Assembly (NCBI RefSeq): GCF_033807715.1
Contig: NC_084610.1
Location: forward strand, 3,605,001 to 3,669,000
Length of the DNA: 64,000 nt
Reading direction: 5' to 3'
From: Cololabis saira
Taxonomy: Eukaryota; Chordata; Actinopteri; Beloniformes; Belonidae
The notes below the pieces were generated by a model. It saw nothing but the letters and a program-made list of their open reading frames with translations. It had not been told where the DNA came from and did no database searches. The translations under genes were made by a program, and so were the position numbers. Below are positions 12,501 to 24,500 of the stretch, piece by piece (within the stretch, counting starts at the first letter, position 1; each line of letters begins with the position of its first letter).

Positions 12501-15500
12501 CAAGCGGGAGCTGTTGTTGCTCCATATATGGCCAATTGGAGGCGTTTCTGAATGCAAATGACGGTAACCGTGCACGAGCACGGCAGTTTAGAACAGGTGG
12601 GATTTATCATCACTGATGTGCGTACGACAAGCGTCCGCACGTTTGATAAATCCGGATTTTTTTGTACTTACACACATTCTATATTTCACTCCTACGACAG
12701 AATTTAGAACCTTTTCTACGCACTGTTGATAAATGAGGGCCCTGGAGTCAATCCTCCAATAGTGTAGAAATAGCGGAGGTGCAGTCGCCACACAGATCTG
12801 ATCTCAGCTGATGGATGGAAACATTTATAGTGAGTTCAGCATCATCATCCACTGAACCAGGATGCTGCTGATGTTCTACTACAACATGATGAAATAACTA
12901 GGTTTTTATTGGTCTTGAGCTGAACTAGTCTTGGTCTTGAGACTCTCTGGTCTTGGTTTAGGTCTTGACTACAAGTCTAGTATCTGGTGAGGAGGGATTC
13001 CTGCACCTTGTGTGTGGTGGAGGGTGTGAATGTGTGTTATTGTAAAACTGCCTCCTGGCTGCTAGACTGTGGTTTGTCCTCAGAGCTCCAGCGACTACCA
13101 GAAACTGCAGGACAACTGCTCCAAGTTCGAAGCTCTGACCGTCCAGCTGAAGAGGAAAAGGAAAGAGGCCGACTACACCTTTCACTTCTGGAAGAGCTTC
13201 CCCGGCAAGATGACGGTAAAGGGGGGGGCAGTACTGGAGTTGAGGGGGGATGAGGGGGGATGGCATCCCCCCTGAAATAAAAACGGTCCAAATCATCCCC
13301 CCTGTAAAACTGACATCCCACCTTTCCATCCCTTATGTCATTTCATCAATGAATGTGGTTTTACTGCTATTTCAACATTTAGAGTCATCACCAGAAAAAT
13401 AACACCAGAAAAATAACTTATTTGACCATTTTCACCTGTTTCAAGTAAATTTTCACTTGAAATAAGTAGGAAAATCTGCCAGTGGAACAAGATTTATCTT
13501 CTTATTACAAGAAAAAAAATCTTGTTCCACTGGCAGATTTTTCTACTTATTTTAAGTGAAAATCTACTTGAAACAGGTGAAAATTGTTGTTTTTCCAGTG
13601 ATGAGTCTTGTTTTAAGTGTAATGAGATGTGTTTTACTAAAATGAGACATTTTAACTAGAAATAAGACAAATATTCTTGTTAAGATTGTGAGTTTTTGCA
13701 GTGATCCATTTTACTTATCCTATGAAGGACAGAGCCATATTGATAAGTTCAGAAAACTTTTTTTAAACGTTTTTATTGTTGTGTTTTGATGTATTTGATG
13801 TAAACCCAGTGGATATTTAAAGCTTACAGAAGGCTGCATGGGGGGGGGGGTGCGTGTGTCGGTTCGGTCCTGGAGATCCGTGTCTGGTCCTGCTCAGCCG
13901 TGTCCTCGTCCCCACCAGGACTCGCTCCGGAAGCCTCAGCGCCGGCTGATCTGCGAGAGCAGCAACAAGGCCCTGACCCTGCAGAACGCCGGCAGGTTCT
14001 CCGTCAACTGGTTCATACTCTTCAACGATGCTCTGGTGCACGCGCAGGTCAGCTCCGCCCGCCCACGCCCGCGTCACACCCTCACCTCTTTCACTTTCAC
14101 GTTTCCGACGCTCTAACCCGGTTTGTTTCAAGAGTTTGTGTGTGCTTGCCTCCGTGCTGTCAGGGCGTGGCGCCTTGTAAGAATCTTGTAAGTATGCAGC
14201 CAGCGGCAGATTTCAGCACCCCCCCCTCTTCCTCCTGCTCGTGTCTGTGTTTCTGGAAGGGTTTGGGGCTTTGTGTCATAGGATTAGTTCCTGTTCAACA
14301 ACGCAGACAAACGTCCTCATAAATATTCAGATTTAGAATCTCAAGATTACACAACGCACATCATCACGCCGCAGAGCGCCGGTAGACGGGTTAAACATCC
14401 CATACGGGTGAGCTGCCACTGATGGAACATGGCGACATTCCCTTCAAATTAATCCAAGTGCTTCGTCCGTCATTGTCTGCAAACGTTTTGGATTTAAGTG
14501 ACGTTACCGCCGCGATGCACACTGTTGCACCTCCACACGGCTGCATGCACACAGCAGCCTATGATGTAATATCGGTGCCTAAGTTAGCGGACTGTTGAGC
14601 TTTCTGAGCAAAGAAATGTGTATTTTTGTACATGCACGCATGTTATTTTAGGATATTTTTTTCTTTTTGTCAAAAATATAAAAGTATACCCTGACAAATT
14701 AAAGTTTTCTGTGCTCAGAAGACTATGTTTTCTCAGGATTTAGGCACAAATATTACGACACACCTTCACTGTTTACCAGCGGTGTCGAAGGTGATATGAG
14801 ATTCCTCTTTTGTTGATTCTTTCAAAGTTGAAGGATGTCGTTAAATGACTAAATCTGCTGTATTGGCCAGTTTTGCGCCAATTTATTGACTTGCAGTTTA
14901 TCCAAAGTTGCTCATGTCACACTATGACTTAAAATTGTACAGCTTCCAGTTTTCTTTTTAACTTTTAGTCCATTCATTTTTTCCTATAAAATTTTAAAGC
15001 AAATTTCTCTAAAGCTGCTCAATGTAGTGATCCCCCGTTTGAACAGATGGGGGCATTTACAGGACTGTCTCAGAAAATTAGAATATTGTGATAAAGTCCT
15101 TTTTTATTTTCTGTAATGCAAAAATGTCATACATTCTGGATTCATTACAAATCAATTGAAATATTGCAAGCCTTTTATTATTTTAATATTGCTGATCATG
15201 GTTTACAGCTTAAGAAAACTCAAATCCTATCTCAAAAAATTAGAATATTCTGGGAATCTTAATCTTAACCTGTAAGCCATAATCAGCAATATTAAAATAA
15301 TAAAAGGCTTGCAATATTTCAGTTGATTTGTAATGAATCCAGAATGTATGACATTTTTGTTTTTTTAATTGCATTACAGAAAATAAAGGACTTTATCACA
15401 ATATTCTAATTATCTGAGACAATCGACTTTATTTTGATAGGCTGCCACCATGTGGTCAGAAGAGGGATTACTACCTACCTACGTGGCTTTAATTTACGTG

Positions 15501-18500
15501 TTCTTTGAAGACACAAGCATTTCTTTTTTGTGTGTAAGTGCACAAAGACAGAAAATAACCGAATTTAATCGTAACAGTTTCCAAAAATGTTGATTCCTTG
15601 GAACTGAAATTGTCCAATTATCTTATGTAACTGTAGCGTAAGAGACGATGAATACGATTCGCGCCCTTATGAAACGTGTTTCCAACATAAAGACTCAGGA
15701 TCTGGATGTCATCATTAACGGATTAAGGATCTAAACTGCCTCCTAGATACTTATATTTGCTTTTGATGCTTCATGAGGACCCCGAGCTTCTCTGAAACAA
15801 CCTCAGCAGTAGAAATGCATCACTGATTCAGGTACATTTCTCTCTAAATGTTTCCAGTGATACTCAGCCCTGCCCCGACCTCCACCCCTGCCTGCTCCAC
15901 CTCCTAGACTGCATGGCAGGAAGAGCTGACTGATACTGTCACTTCTCACACAAAATATCTCTAGTTTTTTTCTTCTGTTGAGTTCTTAAGTTCGTACTTT
16001 TGGCTTGAAATGCAATAGTTCACTCCTCCAGAGCCCTTTCCCTCCTTCTTTCCTTTTTGTTTGTCCTTTTTCCCTCTCAGTTTATCTCTTTCTTTGTATC
16101 TCTGCCCTCCCGCCTTGTCCGGTCTGCACCAGTCCTGTGATCGTGCTGCACATTTCTGTCCCTCGACATCCTGCCTTAAGCTCGGCTCGCTTAATCGCGC
16201 AGAAAGCAACCACAAAAAAGGCCCTTGAAAAACTTGATGAGTGTGAGTTAACGCCGTGTTTGTCCTGCTAAACTCCTGCAGCAGCCAGGAAACTCAGAAG
16301 AGAGAAGTCAAAGCATATAGTGACTTGTGAAATTACTTTTTTTTCGTGTCGGATTCATCATTGTTTCAAGTGAACTGCAGCAGAATTTTAAAGTCTCATA
16401 TTTAAAAGTAACAGCTCACTTTTCAGTGTTTTTAAGCTTAAAAGTGAAAAGGGGCGCCCCCTGCTGTTCTGATGTGGAACCATGTGACTCCAAGTGAAGC
16501 CAGCACAGAAAACACTATTCTACGACGGAGTATTAGGGCCAAACTAAGACAAAAAAAAAATGGAAATCACGAAAATAAAGTCATAATAATATGACAATAA
16601 AGTCGTAAAATTACCAGAATAAAGTCGTAAAATTACCAGAATAAAGTCATAAAATTACCAGAATAAAGTCGTAATATTTTGAGAATAAAGTCGTAATATT
16701 ACGTGAATGAAGTCGTAATATTAAATATATTATAAATATATGAATATAACTTCACAAGATGCTCAATATTCCTCATTTTAATACAGGGAGAAGATGCTCT
16801 TCCTGTTAGTTCTCATAAATTACTCTCGTTATTCTCGTAATATTACCACTTTATTCTCATAAATTACCACTTTATTCTTGTAATATTACGACTTTATTCT
16901 CATAAATTACCACTTTATTCTTGTAATATTACGACTTTATTCTCGTAATGTTATGACTTTATTCTCGTAATGTTACGACTTTATTCTATTACGACTTTAT
17001 TCTCGTAATATTACGACTTTATTCTCGTAATATTACGACTTTATTCTCGCAACATTATGACTTTATTCTCATAAATTACCACTTTATTCTCATTATATTA
17101 TTTATTCTCGTAATTTCCAAATTTTTTTTTGTCTTAGTTTGGCCCTAATACTCCGTCGTACTATTCAGACCACATAAAAAGAAAAATATAAGGAGATAAG
17201 ATGCAGTAAACATAAAAGGACATTACTTGGTGGTCCAGGTAGAAGATCAGTCATCACACCGAGAGAAGTCAGCTGTCTAATGTAAGTGAAACAGTTGCAC
17301 AGCGCTGCTTTAAACTCTGTATTATTCATCGATCACAGTTTAACTGCTGCAGTCAAAGACCGTTTTAAAGCGGCTCCGTTTGGGCTCTCGTTCTCTGCGA
17401 CGAGCACCGTCCCTGGATGGATGTTTGATCCCAACCTGGTGTCCTGAGCTCAGTTATGACAGCTTTGTTTGTGACTGTATGAGCTTCTTCATGGTCTCTG
17501 GCTAACGTCACCGCCTATCTGTGCTCACATGTGCTTAGTTTCACTGTCTCAGGCTCATTTTCTTTCTCTTTTTCCTCTCCTCCAGTTCTCCACCCATCAC
17601 ATCTTCCCTTTAACCACGCTGTGGGTAGAGCCGGTCTCCGAGGAGGACACTGGCGTGTAAGTTTCTCTGTAGGCTTAAAGTTTGAGTTGTTTAACCCTTG
17701 TACTGTCTTCGGGTCAAAATGACCTAATTCTCCTTTTCCTTCTTTCCTCCTGCTCTCTCCTTCCTTCTTCCCTTCCTCTTTTCTTCCTTCCTTCCTTCCT
17801 TCCTTCCTTCTTTCCTCCTGCTTTCTCCTTCCTTCTTCCCTTCCTTCCTTCCTTCCTTCCTTCCTTCCTTCCTTCCTTCCTTCCTTCCTTCCTTCCTTCC
17901 TTCCTTCCTTCCTTCCTTCCTTCTTTTTTCCCTTCCTTCCTTCTTTCCTCCTGCTCTCTCCTTCCTTCTTCCCTTCCTCTTTTCTCCCTTCCTTCCTTCC
18001 TTCCTTCCTTCCTTCCTTCCTTCCTTCTTTTTTCCCTTCCTTCCTTCTTTCCTCCTGCTCTCTCCTTCCTTCTTCCCTTCCTCTTTTCTCCCTTCCTTCC
18101 TTCCTTCCTTCCTTCCTTCCTTCCTTCTTTCTTTTTTCCCTTCCTTCCTTCCTCCCTTCTTCTCTTCCTCCTTCCTTGACCCGAAGACAGCACAAGTGTT
18201 AAAGGAAAAAAGGGAGATCACATTATTGAAGAAACGCTTCCAGTAACGTTTAGTTTCTCCAAAAGTCGTCATGGTTGATTGATCTTTCCTCATTGTTGCA
18301 TTTCTATTTGTGTAGACATGGGTTAAAGGTGATCACTCCTGAGGAGACGCTGACTCTCCTGGCCTCGGCTCCCATGGAGAAGGTGAATCTTTCAAAGCTG
18401 CTGATTGACAGACGTAGATCTCTCTGTAAAAGCTGCATTTAAGTTAAGCATTTAAATTTTTTTCTTAACTGCCTGTTGCGTTCTCGGCCGTAGACCAAGT

Positions 18501-21500
18501 GGCTTCGCGCCATCAACCAGGCGGTGGATCAGGCCCTGAGCGGGGCGGGACAGGAGATCACGTCAGCCGGCTCGGGGCTGAAGTCGGAGCCTCCCCTCTC
18601 CAGGACGGCTTCCTACACTTTCTACAGAGACGGACGACTGAAGGAGGGCAAATACGAAGGTCGCTGGCTTGCCGGCAAGCCCCACGGCAGGTTGGACGTG
18701 CACGCTGCCGGCCCGTATTTAAGCAACACGTTCAGGTTTATGTCTTTGGTGACTGTTTTTACTTTTAGGGGAGTGTTGAAATGGCCTGACGGGAGAGTTT
18801 ACACCGGGATGTTCAAGACGGGACTGGAGGACGGGTGAGTGGGCGGGGCAGAAACCACATCTGCATCTGTCAGAGTCTGTCATCTGTTCGTTGGCCCAAC
18901 TCCGTGATCTGAGAGCGTCTCTCTTGCTGTTGATGTGTTTACGCAGCTTTGGAGAATTTGTTTGTCCCAACAAGATGTTCAGCAAGAACGATCACTATCA
19001 GGGCCACTGGAAGGAGGGCAGGATGCACGGCCTGGGGACGTACCGGTGAGAGAGAAGGGAAACGTCTGCTGGTTTAAAGACGCAGGTCCCGTCCTTTTTA
19101 GGATTATAGATATAAACAAAGATACACATTATCAAATAAATGCACTTCATGGCTTCTAAAATGAAGCTGCAAATCTCTTCAAATAGGTAACGTATTGTTG
19201 ATGTCGGGGCTGCAGCCGGATTTTGGTCTTTTATTTTGAAAATTGACCAGATTATGTTGATTTTATGTCATTATGCCAGCTCGATCTGCTGCGTGCACAT
19301 TGACACGGTCAGTTATAGTCAGAGCTGGGTAGAGTAGGCAAAAATTGTACTCAAGTAAAAGTACTGTTACTTCAGAATCATATGACTCAAGTAGAAGTAA
19401 AAAGTAGTCATCCAAATAATGACTTGAGTAAAAGTAAAAAAGTACTTGGTGAAAAACTACTCAAGTACTGAGTAACTGTTGAGTAACTTCTGATTTATTT
19501 TTTTAACACAACCATTCAAACAGAAAAAAGTACAAAATAATCATCTTCAGGCAAATTAAATCAATAAAATAATAAAATTAATTGAAATTAATAAAAAATA
19601 AAAAATAGCTTCAATTAAAATAATCTTAAAGTAAGTTCAAGTGCTTTAATAAATAATAAAATAATAACAGAATAAAAAAATAAATTAAGCACAAGTAGCA
19701 CAACATTTCCAGCCTTTGTACTTTTCTTTTTTAACCAGACAGAACTAGAACAAGCCCATGAATTCATAGAAACTCTGTGTGTGTTTGAGTCTGTGTAAAT
19801 GTGACAAAACATGCAAAAACAAACATTTTTCCCAAAGAATCACCCAGTGATGTCATGAGATTGACGCGTACGCAGATAAAAGGGATAAAAGAAAAGTAAC
19901 AGCTCAACGTAGCCTAATGTAGCGGAGTAAGAGGAACAGTTTCTTCTTCACAAATCTACTCAAGTAAAAGTAAAAAGTATAGTGATTCAAAACTACTCCT
20001 AAAAGTACAACATTTCCCAAAACTTACTCAAGTAAATGTAACAGAGTAAATGTAACTCGTTACTCCCCACCTCTGGTTATAGTTTGCTGAAACTAAAAGG
20101 AAACTAAAAGGTTACTTTCTTTTCTTTTATACATAGATCCAGGTGTAACCTGTAGATCCGGCTGAAATGTCAGTATAAGAAGAGAGTAAACCAGGGCTGT
20201 TTGTTGGCAGGTATGCCAGTGGTGAAGTCTACGACGGCTCCTTCCAGGACGGCGTGCGGCACGGCCACGGCATGCTGCGCAGCGGCAAGCTCAACACCTC
20301 CTCCCCCAGCGTCTTCATCGGCCAGTGGCTGCAGGACAAGAAGTCGGGTTACGGAGTCTTTGACAATATCACCAAGTACGCTCAGCCTCACCGCCGTCGG
20401 GCCAATGTCGGCGTGCCTGAAAGTCCAGATTCTTGATCTCTTATTCCGGTTTTAAAGTGTTTTCCTGAAGGTGGGACGGGATGTTTGACTGACTGATTTC
20501 TTGGCAGAGGAGAGAAGTTCATGGGCATGTGGCAGGACCACCTGCGGCAGGGCACCGGGGTCGTCGTCACCCAGTTTGGTCTCTACTACGAAGGAAATTT
20601 CAAAGACAATAAAATGCTGGTGAGTGCGTGTGATTGTAGGGGAAGACGTGGAAGAAGAGGTTAGTTGGGTGTTGATTTTTCTCTATTTTTTTTTGTCGTT
20701 TTCTCCGTCAGGGCACTGGGATTCTTCTCTCAGAGGACGACACAGCGTACGAAGGCGAGTTTTCTGACGACTGGACCCTCACTGGAAAGGTGAGTGATGT
20801 AAAAAGCGAACAAGTGCAGCAGGATTGTGGGTTGGGAGTAATAGTCCATGTTCCAGGCCAGATATCAGCACCACTCAAGGTGACAAAACTTGCTTATAAT
20901 TTTTGAAAATATGTCTATAGATGATATTTTGGTATGATAACCTTCCTGAGTGGGAGCTGGATCACAATTATCAGCTCATGAAGTTCAGAAAATTACATTT
21001 TAGATGCTGCTGCATATCCTGGTTTACACTCAGGATATCTGTCAATGTTTCACTATATTGTCTTTGGTATTTTAAGCATTCATTCAAGCTAAGATGTGAA
21101 TCTTTCTGACCAACATTGAGGTCACTGCAGCTCTTTAAACTATAAACAACACACATTTTTACACAATTTTCGCCTAAATCAGGGGTCAGCAACCCGCAGC
21201 TCTAGAGCCGCATGCGGCTCTTTAGCACCGCCCTAGTGGCTCCTGGACCTTTTTCAAAAATGTTTGACCTTTGTTTTTCTTTTTTTTTCCTTTCTTTTTT
21301 CTTCCTTTTTTCTTATTTTTTTCCTTTTTTCTTCCTTTTTCCTCTCCTTTTTAATCTCGACATTTCGACTTTTGCCTCAACATTTCGACTTTTTTCTCGA
21401 CATTTCAACTTTTTTCTCGTCATTTCGACTTTTTTCTCGACATTTCAACTTTTTTCTCGACATTTCGACTTTTTTCTCGACATTACAACTTTTTTCTCGA

Positions 21501-24500
21501 AGTGCATAATGAAAAAAAAAATCTTCCCCCAGTTATAACTTATATAGATACATGTAGCATGTGTTGTCTTCATTCTAAGGCTTATACAAGACTTTTCATT
21601 TTTTGTGGCTCCAGACATATTAGTTTTTTGTGTTTTTGGTCCAATATGGCTCTTTCAATTCAATTCAATTCAATTTTATTTATATAGCGTCTAATACAAC
21701 AGAGTTGTCTCTAGACGCTTTCCAGAGACCCGTACCCAGAACATAAACCCCCGAGCAGTTATTACATAAACAATGGCAGGTAAAAACTCCCCTAGTGGGA
21801 GAAAAACCTTAAGCCAAACAGTGGCAAGGAAAAACTCCCCTTTAGGAGGGAAGAAACCTTGAGCAGGACCAGGCTCATAAGGGGGGACCCTCCTGCCGAG
21901 GGCCAGACTGGTGGGTCAGGGACGGCAACAGCACAGCAGGCAGGTGGAAGCAGCAACGGGATGACCGGGGGTGGGGACCGCAGGCCAGCACGCAGCTGCC
22001 GAAGCTCCGGCCCAATCAGCAAGTCCCAGGTTGGGGTGCAGGGTCAGGGAAAGACTTGTGCTCCGTAATGCAAGCTACAGCCACCCACGACCACCTGCAG
22101 AGAGAGAAAAGGGAGGAGAAGGGGTGGCCAGCAACGGGATGACCAGGGGTGGGGACCGCAGGCCAGCACGCAGCTCCCGAAGCTCCGGCCCAATAACATT
22201 CAACATTTTGGGTTGCCGACCCCTGGCCTAAATGATATACTATCTTTTATCCCTGTGTCATCTAGGAACAACAGAGACACAAAGTACAAAAATTGGAATA
22301 CTCATAGGAGCATAATGATTCAGGAAATGTATCACATCTTAGCTTGAATGAATGCTTAAAAGGTCCCCTTTAAAATGATACCAAAGACAATATTGTGAAA
22401 CATTGACAGATATCCTGTACATGAGTCTAAACCAGGATATGCACCAGCATCTAAAATGTAATTTTCCGAAGGGGGTGGGTAACTTCATGAGCTGATAACT
22501 ATGATACAGCTGCCACTCAGGAAGGGTTATCATACCAGAATATCATCTATAGACATGGATCTTTTCAAAAATCATAACTAAGTTTGGTCACCTTGAGTGG
22601 TGCTGACCAGTGAAATTATGGGCTCTGGCCCGTGGACTCTAAAGTGAACCCTCTCACTGTCTCTCAGGGTGTGCTGACCATGGCCAACGGCGACTACTTT
22701 GAGGGCTCCTTCAGTGGCGAATGGGGCTCCGGCCTCAAAGTGACGGGCACTTACTTTAAACCGCATCTGTTCGACACCGACAAGGACAAGCCTCGAGTCG
22801 TGTAAGCTTGCAGGAAATCCTCAGAAAGAACGCGTTGGGTTCCCGTGTTCAGCTGTAGTTGATGGACTTTGTGCGATGTGGCAGGAAACTGGGCCGCCTG
22901 TGCGTGTCTGCGGAGGAGAAGTGGGACGCCGTGTTCGAGGAGTGCTGGAGGCAGCTGGGCTGCGAGGGAGCGGGACGAGGAGAGCACTGGAAGGCCTGGG
23001 AGAACGTCGCCGTGGCCCTCAGTGCTAGCCAGCAGCACATACGGGACAGGTGCGTGCACCGCCGCACACAAACCCTGCAATCTTTTGAAATAAATGAAGA
23101 CAAAGTTAGTTCAAAAGTGTATTTCTGTACATCAGTCCGGAGAAGCTGTCTCGGAGTCAGAGTAAAATCCTGGAGAGTCTGGAGGTCATCCCGCAACACG
23201 TAGGACCCATGACCATGGAGAGATACGGCAGCATCCGGCTCTACCTCATCCAGGTGAGGTCACCAGGAGCATCCTTAAAGTGATAGTGCATAGTAAATAG
23301 AGGTGTAACAATGTATCGTGCCACGAAATTTCACGATACAAAAACGTCACGATACGTGTCGTGGAGGTGACAAACTATATCTTGATATTGGATTATTAAT
23401 ATTAGTCTATTGTGTTGACTAGTAACGCACATCCGGCGGCGCCTCGACCCGCGGACCAAAATCTTCCTCCGCTCAGAAGAAACAAGTACCGTTTTGCGGT
23501 TCTGTTTTGAGCTCTGAACTTTTACTTCTGTAAGGCTGGTGTAGAGTTAAGCCTTACCTTTTATTAAATTAAACCTTTTTGGGGTCGTGAGTAGATAAAC
23601 ACGGGGAAACTTCTGCTGAGTTCCAGTGTACTTTAATGTCCCTCAACAGTGTAGGATTTTAGAACATCAACACAGCACCTAGTGCCGTACTGTGGCGTAT
23701 CACTCCACCCAATCTAAACCAGACTAATCACTACAGATAAACTGACTAGTGTCATTATAGTCTCTGATTTACATCAGAATATAAAGAATATATTTATACA
23801 ATAATCAACCCTGAATTACCAAAATAACCTTCTTAACAAAAATAAATCTCCTCTTACACTTATAAGGTGAGCATGAATCAATCTTTTTCATGATGTAAAA
23901 TTGTATGTATTTATTTACTTTTATTTAATTATTTAATTTTAGTTGTTCAATTTCTGGAAAAGAAAAAAGTCAAGTCATACATGAGAGAAACTATTCAGTT
24001 TGTGTCTAAATATTTTTACTTGTATGAAACTGAAGATGCATAATGCAAACCTGACATTCACTTTTAGTTCAGTTTGTGGAAAATGGTTGGCCTGGCTTTC
24101 TCTTTAAAACTTAAACAGTTATAAAGCATTACAAACTGTAACAATAGAGCAAAGGCACAGTATTGTTTTGTATTTTGTATCTTTCAAATAAAAGACAATT
24201 TTTTCCAGTCATATGTTCCTCATGCAAGGTTGTTAAAAACATACTGCTATAATATCGTATCGTTATCGTGACCTCAATATCGTGTATCGTACCGTATCGT
24301 GAGATTAGTGTATCGTTACACCCCTTATAGTAAAGTACTGCTGCGTTTATGTAGCGGTACGTAACGATGACCACTCTGCAATAAAATCTCAGCGAGCTAC
24401 CAGAGGAAAGAAAAACACTTCAGTTTCTGCAGCGCAGCTCTGAAACTGGTCTTATCTTTTAATATTTTACCTTCGGAAATTATCTTTCGTGAAAAAGTCC

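Larger units (their letters stand above)
10787..12980. mobile_element. Older hAT-type element hosting a Harbinger insertion
   Basis: The ends carry complementary 'GTAGGTCTCAAGACC'-like motifs. The flanking octamers aatctggt (10779-10786) and tatctggt (12981-12988) match at 7 of 8. The element at 11328-12741 is nested inside it. It fills most of the ALS2 intron 9951-13083. Confidence 0.6.
20866..22605. mobile_element. Long-inverted-repeat element split by nested insertions
   Basis: The left arm 20866-21105 and right arm 22330-22605 are inverted copies of about 240-270 bp, starting CAGCACCACTCAAGGTGAC and ending in its complement. The centre has been invaded by the hAT element 21180-22225, itself split by a retroelement piece. 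No target duplication is obvious at the outer ends. Confidence 0.75.

Noticed and set aside
16560..17110. Regularly spaced repeats that might suggest a CRISPR-like array
   Set aside because: The units are degenerate tandem minisatellite in two inverted arms inside a transposon of a eukaryotic genome, with no unique spacers.
17515..18293. Long Lys-Glu-Gly-Arg-rich frames on the - strand and Ser-Phe-Leu-Pro frames on the +
   Set aside because: They are simple translations of the CCTT microsatellite, which has no stop codon in several frames; no splice or start context supports a gene.
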